A stretch of DNA of 44,524 nucleotides, taken from positions 1 to 44,524 of the forward strand of contig CAJKEB010000013.1 of NCBI GenBank assembly GCA_905198865.1. The letters run 5' to 3'. Below the pieces are notes generated by a model. That model searched no databases. It was not told the DNA's origin and saw only the letters and a program-made list of their open reading frames with translations. Below, one piece after another: positions 41,355-44,524 of this stretch. Positions within the stretch are counted from its first letter, which is position 1. Each line of letters opens with the position of its first letter. A program made the translations under genes and the position numbers. The stretch is from an uncultured Eubacteriales bacterium. Lineage in GTDB: Bacteria; Bacillota; Clostridia; Monoglobales; Monoglobaceae.

Positions 41355-43055
41355 TTATGATACCTCTGTTGCCTTATGTATTTTGCCCTGACTTTCTGAT
41401 TTAAGCCCGGAGGCTTCGCCGGTCTTTTGATGCTGAATTCCGTCTGCCGATGATTCCTTCTGTATTTGGTTTAAGTTTTGATTTTTCTCATACTGCTGCT
41501 TTAAAGCTCTCAGCCCTTCAATAAGCTTTTCCTTGCCGTCTAAGTGCATTGCCTCGAGCAGCACTATTGCGGCGTCGGTTCGTGACGGGTCAAATATGCC
41601 CATCTGCCACAACTCCGTCAAAGTCTGATTCTGAGTTATACGGCTGTACGGATTATTCTTTTCGGCGCTTACCGCTATATCGAACTCCGCTCTGTGATAG
41701 CCGTTTGCAAGCTCGCTGTTTTGGAATGTCACGTACTCGCTCCTGCCATCGTCTCCGTCTATTCTGTACGACCTCGGCTCGTCGTAGAACTGTCTCATAA
41801 GCTCAATACAGAAGTATACGACGTCCTTATATGCGTCATACCCGGTAACAAGCATATCACGCGCAAGCTTTTCGCCTGCCTGCTGAAGCGCAATGATTGC
41901 CGAATATGCGGTCACTCCGCCATGAGTGTCTCCCTGCTGAAAATCGCGGTTGCCGGCAATCTCTTTCATCTCGTCAATCTTGTTCTGACGGTGCTGAATA
42001 ATAAATGCGTGCATAGGCTTTGCCTGAAGTTCGCGGATATTCTCATCACCGACCGAGCCTGCAACGTGTATTATATCCTTGCTCAAATCAGTGAGCTCAT
42101 ACTCATTCAGTCCTCCGTTATCCTTAATCATAAACCTTGTTTTTCCGGAAATCAAAGCGTTTCGGCTTATAAGACTGTCGAGCTTATCAATATACAGCTG
42201 CGGATTTTTCACGAGATCCACAAACCCGAATCCGACCGGGCTGTCCTCGTCGGGGTACAGCACATCTAACACAAACGGATACATTCCGTGGTCGTAAAGA
42301 CCGCTGTCACCCATATCCTCCGATGCCTCCAGAATCGCGCCGTCATAAAACTTTATCAGTTCAACCGTCTGTCTGCCGTCACGCACTTTTTTGTAATAGC
42401 AATCGACTATCAGGCTCTTGTCACGCAGAATATCCCGCTGAGTGGTGTTCTGCATGTCGTCATAGCTCAGTATTTCCATTGAGCTGCCGCCGGTAAACCT
42501 GTCCGCCATGTGTGGATAAGCCTCTTTAAGCTCATCATTATCTATCAGCGCAGTCAAAAAAACAAATTTGCTGTCTTGAATATCAATTATCCCCGGTTCC
42601 CAGAACAGATTAAGCAAATCTATACGCTTGATGTCTATATTTTCACTTTTGGGATTATAGAACACACCGTAGCATGACGCGCCGTTTTTGAGCTTATACC
42701 ACCATGCGCGGCTGTATGTACGCTTGAAATCACAAATATCCAGCTGCATTGGTATAATCTTTGTCAGCTTTTCAGCAACAGCGCCATCGTTTTCACTGCG
42801 TTCTAAAATATTCGGTTCCGGATAGTTATCCATCGCGTCTGCGTGCTTGTTTGCAATAACGTTGAACAAGTACGGAGTTGTAGGCTCAGGAATTACGTCA
42901 TCTGGATTTGACATATACCGGCTTTTGTACCATCGGTTGTTTTCAATAATTCTCCTGTCAAATGCCTGCTTGTGCTCTCTGTATATCCTGAAGCACTCCA
43001 GAATCTTGCCGAAGAACTCGGCCTTTATCTTTCCACTGTATCTGTCGTTCTTCAT
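41355..43055 (-). CDS. Phage portal protein
   Basis: The protein has 566 residues. The N-terminal part (ECFRIYREHKQAFDRRIIEN then NRWYKSRYM), NVIANKHADAMDNYPEPN, then FSYGVFYNPK-like text (here CYGVFYNPKSENIDIKRID) and LLNLFWEPGIIDIQDSKFVF fit portal proteins of the P22-like/DUF type. The helical middle (PQLYIDKLDSLISRN) forms the wing/stem region, and the C-terminal tail is Gln/Lys-rich (QKESSADGIQHQKTGEAS). Portals form the dodecameric ring through which DNA enters the capsid. ATG 43055 has GGAGGG and overlaps the fibre gene stop by the ATGA arrangement. No capsid gene follows; the next gene downstream is the convergent repressor. Confidence 0.85.
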   Translation of the reverse strand: MKNDRYSGKIKAEFFGKILECFRIYREHKQAFDRRIIENNRWYKSRYMSNPDDVIPEPTTPYLFNVIANKHADAMDNYPEPNILERSENDGAVAEKLTKIIPMQLDICDFKRTYSRAWWYKLKNGASCYGVFYNPKSENIDIKRIDLLNLFWEPGIIDIQDSKFVFLTALIDNDELKEAYPHMADRFTGGSSMEILSYDDMQNTTQRDILRDKSLIVDCYYKKVRDGRQTVELIKFYDGAILEASEDMGDSGLYDHGMYPFVLDVLYPDEDSPVGFGFVDLVKNPQLYIDKLDSLISRNALISGKTRFMIKDNGGLNEYELTDLSKDIIHVAGSVGDENIRELQAKPMHAFIIQHRQNKIDEMKEIAGNRDFQQGDTHGGVTAYSAIIALQQAGEKLARDMLVTGYDAYKDVVYFCIELMRQFYDEPRSYRIDGDDGRSEYVTFQNSELANGYHRAEFDIAVSAEKNNPYSRITQNQTLTELWQMGIFDPSRTDAAIVLLEAMHLDGKEKLIEGLRALKQQYEKNQNLNQIQKESSADGIQHQKTGEASGLKSESQGKIHKATEVS

Positions 43056-43927
43056 ACATTACCCTCCAATTTTGCCTTAAGACTGTCAATTTCGCTTAAG
43101 ACGTCACGTCCGTTTATCAGAACTCTTCCGCCTCTTAGCCACAGCTCGCCGTTATCCATAAACGATACTACTGCCTGTCCGCCGGCTATGCCGAGCGAAG
43201 CGAAGCTTGAGTTCTTCTGTATCAAAAAGCTGCCGTTTGAATATACAACGCCGTTTATTATCTCCTGTCCACTTCCGTCTCCTGCGCCGAGTACCATATA
43301 TGCAGTTCCGTCATCACCGACCGACATACCGATTTTTTGCTGTCTGCTGTTGTTTTTATCCTGCATTATCTTTATTCCTGTCGTGTCGATTTCGGCAAAG
43401 ACTCCGCCTGCCTTTTCGTCATATGACACGCTGTCGGTTCCGACAATCGTGCTTGAGTAAATCTCTGATGAATCAATCTTTCCGCTGAACACTGCGTTAC
43501 CCAGGCTGTTTATATAAACTGTCGGCTGCCCCTCACTGTTGCAGAGAATAAAGCTGAATATACCGGTCAGTGGATTATATTCCGCCTTGAATCTGTCAAC
43601 ATTATTGTCGCTTATGACTATACTGTTTCCGCTTATATTAAGGTTTCCGCTCTCGCTGCTGACTGTCACGAGATTTGTGTCAACAGTTCCCGCCTTCAGC
43701 TTGTCCGCTGTCAGAATTCCGATTTGGGCATTCTGAATTTTTGCCGTGTTTGTATCGATGTTTTCTGCCTTAACGCTTGCCGCCTCGCTGACGTTGCCTG
43801 CGTCCAGATTATTGAAAATATAAGTTAGTTCGTCTATCAGAGCGGTTCCCCACTTCTGTATAGCCTTTAAATCCTCCGATGCGTCTCCGGTAATCTTGTT
43901 CGGAATCGGAGTTGTTAAGTTTGGCAT
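43052..43927 (-). CDS. Phage tail-fibre or minor structural protein
   Basis: The protein has 291 residues from ATG 43927, with GAGGAGA; the longer upstream frame lacks a site. It starts with a helical part (DASEDLKAIQKWGTALIDEL) and a region of short repeats (AENIDTNTAKIQNAQIGILT, ADKLKAGTVDTNLV), then a Gly/Asn/Ser-rich beta region (NGNAVFSGKIDSSEIYSST-like) typical of tail-fibre or tail-tip proteins. The C-terminus has LWLRGGRVLINGRDV and a short helix (EIDSLKAKLEG). Function is inferred from this architecture and from its overlap with the portal gene. It is the first gene of its transcript. Confidence 0.7.
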   Translation of the reverse strand: MPNLTTPIPNKITGDASEDLKAIQKWGTALIDELTYIFNNLDAGNVSEAASVKAENIDTNTAKIQNAQIGILTADKLKAGTVDTNLVTVSSESGNLNISGNSIVISDNNVDRFKAEYNPLTGIFSFILCNSEGQPTVYINSLGNAVFSGKIDSSEIYSSTIVGTDSVSYDEKAGGVFAEIDTTGIKIMQDKNNSRQQKIGMSVGDDGTAYMVLGAGDGSGQEIINGVVYSNGSFLIQKNSSFASLGIAGGQAVVSFMDNGELWLRGGRVLINGRDVLSEIDSLKAKLEGNV

Positions 43928-43948
43928 CTTTAAGTCTCCTCTCAATAA

Positions 43949-43978
43949 ATTATAGTTTTTTAGAATCTGCAAATTCAA
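43949..43978 (-). promoter_or_regulatory. Possible promoter of the fibre-portal unit
   Basis: On the minus strand the -10 is TATAAT (43949-43954) and the -35 is TTGAAT (43973-43978), with an 18-nt spacer. The transcript would begin close to the ribosome site. A second TATAAT lies farther upstream without a good -35. Confidence 0.5.
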
Positions 43979-44054
43979 TGCGGTCTTTTTCGTTTCCGCA
44001 ATTTTATTATAATACATAAGAAGTGCCGGAACATGCCGCCGATAATTTTTGGCA

Positions 44055-44094
44055 ATAAAAAAGAGACTCCGTATGTATAATAACAAGGAATCTC
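44055..44094 (-). terminator. Terminator of a minus-strand gene beyond the right edge
   Basis: On the minus strand GAGATTCC and GGAGTCTC pair (eight pairs with one wobble, 44063-44094), followed by TTTTTTATTG. It separates the fibre unit from whatever is transcribed from the right. Positions 43928-44145 hold only this and the promoter region. Confidence 0.6.
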
Positions 44095-44145
44095 AAAATA
44101 AAAATTTAAAATAGGGAGATACTATCCGCCCCTAATATATTGCCA

Positions 44146-44524
44146 CAAATTATAGTTTGACGAGCAGTTCGCCTGCGGTTATTCAGCACAACTTAGGTGT
44201 ATTATTGACTTTACTTGTTACGGAAAAATCGCTTGATGTGACGCATACGCACTTGCTCCGCAAGTCCGGTCACAGCCCACCCTATTGCGCTCGCCGCCTC
44301 CGCCTCGAGCGCTCTATCGTGTCTCCACCTTCGGAAAGGTGGTAATGCAAACTGCGGTAGTTGAGCTGTGAAACAGCGAACACGGAGGTGCACAGCCGCC
44401 TCGCACTTGTGCGATATAAATGTGTAAATCATATTAAATCGTCTTTGACGAGGGGACTGCTCGCCTAACGCGCGGACTTCGTCCGCCTACCGATGCTCGC
44501 ATTAAACCGCCGAGTTGCGGTTTA
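44146..44524 (+). repeat. Hairpin-chain repeat, copy 4 (runs off the window)
   Basis: The left end AAATTATAGTTTGAC is the same terminal sequence as the reverse of the copy 3 right end. The first part matches copy 3 (GCGCTCGCCGCCTCCGCC and CGAGCGCTCTATCGTG). From 44339 on it is about 95% identical to copy 1. Hairpins include ACTTGC-tcc-GCAAGT (44251-44265), CCACCTT-cgga-AAGGTGG (44325-44342), GCGGAC-ttc-GTCCGC and the terminal TAAACCGC-cgagtt-GCGGTTTA at the very edge. It thus joins the front module of copy 3 to the core of copy 1. The right end is outside the window. Confidence 0.88.

Noticed and set aside
43928..44086. Longer N-terminus for the fibre protein
   Set aside because: It covers the likely promoter and terminator and has no ribosome site; ATG 43927 has GAGGAGA.
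44211..44432. 73-residue frame inside repeat copy 4
   Set aside because: It arises from the GC-rich hairpin repeats and is not kept in copy 1.

Overview
The window looks like a chromosomal segment of a Gram-positive anaerobe of the class Clostridia (Bacillota), probably gut-associated. Evidence: a large Bacillus-type SRP RNA sits upstream of dnaX-ybaB, ruvX is followed by a DUF1292 gene, cysteine desulfurase and thiI are paired, purL is a single long chain, and ribosome-binding sites are strong GGAGG types. The order-level placement is inference. Most genes lie on the minus strand.

Layout. A partial YitT/YczE-like membrane gene opens the window. Positions 0.3-4.1 kb hold cysteine desulfurase-thiI-cinA (4-thiouridine sulfur transfer, then NMN deamidase). 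Positions 4.2-5.3 kb hold a structured repeat and a chimeric pseudogene (MATE transporter N-terminus joined to a cytidylate kinase-like C-terminus). Positions 5.4-9.2 kb hold a biotin operon, bioY-bioB-bioD-bioA. Its promoter is embedded in a BirA operator, and birA itself is in the dnaE-birA-DUF1275 unit at 13.9-19.2 kb. Between them is purL plus a purine nucleoside phosphorylase (9.2-13.8 kb). A VTC polyphosphate-polymerase-like gene and a DUF4956 membrane protein follow at 19.4-20.9 kb. Positions 21.4-28.4 kb hold an AraC regulator divergent from a 2021-residue secreted GH3 glycosidase that ends, unusually, in a rhodanese domain. Then come tRNA-Ser(GGA), a zinc-ribbon membrane protein, a DUF4867 protein, a Na/Pi cotransporter, ybaB, dnaX and the SRP RNA (to 34.5 kb). 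After a small membrane protein and another repeat come lrgAB, a SLOG protein, DUF1292 and ruvX (to 37.8 kb).

Positions 37.9-44.1 kb hold a compact phage-derived block: large terminase, a small-terminase-like gene, a sigma-region-4-like gene and a zinc protein under a promoter that carries a palindromic operator; a divergent XRE-S24 repressor; then a tail-fibre-like gene overlapping a portal gene. No capsid, protease, integrase or lysis gene is visible.

The most unusual signal is a family of four intergenic elements (4.22-4.56, 21.09-21.37, 34.98-35.24 and 44.15 kb to the window end). Two have clear AAACTATAGTTT-type inverted termini. The interiors are chains of short, perfect hairpins with tiny loops. 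Hairpin modules are swapped, inverted or changed with stem-preserving substitutions between copies. The three complete copies abut an intrinsic-terminator-like hairpin, and in two of these the hairpin's arm appears duplicated on the other side of the element.
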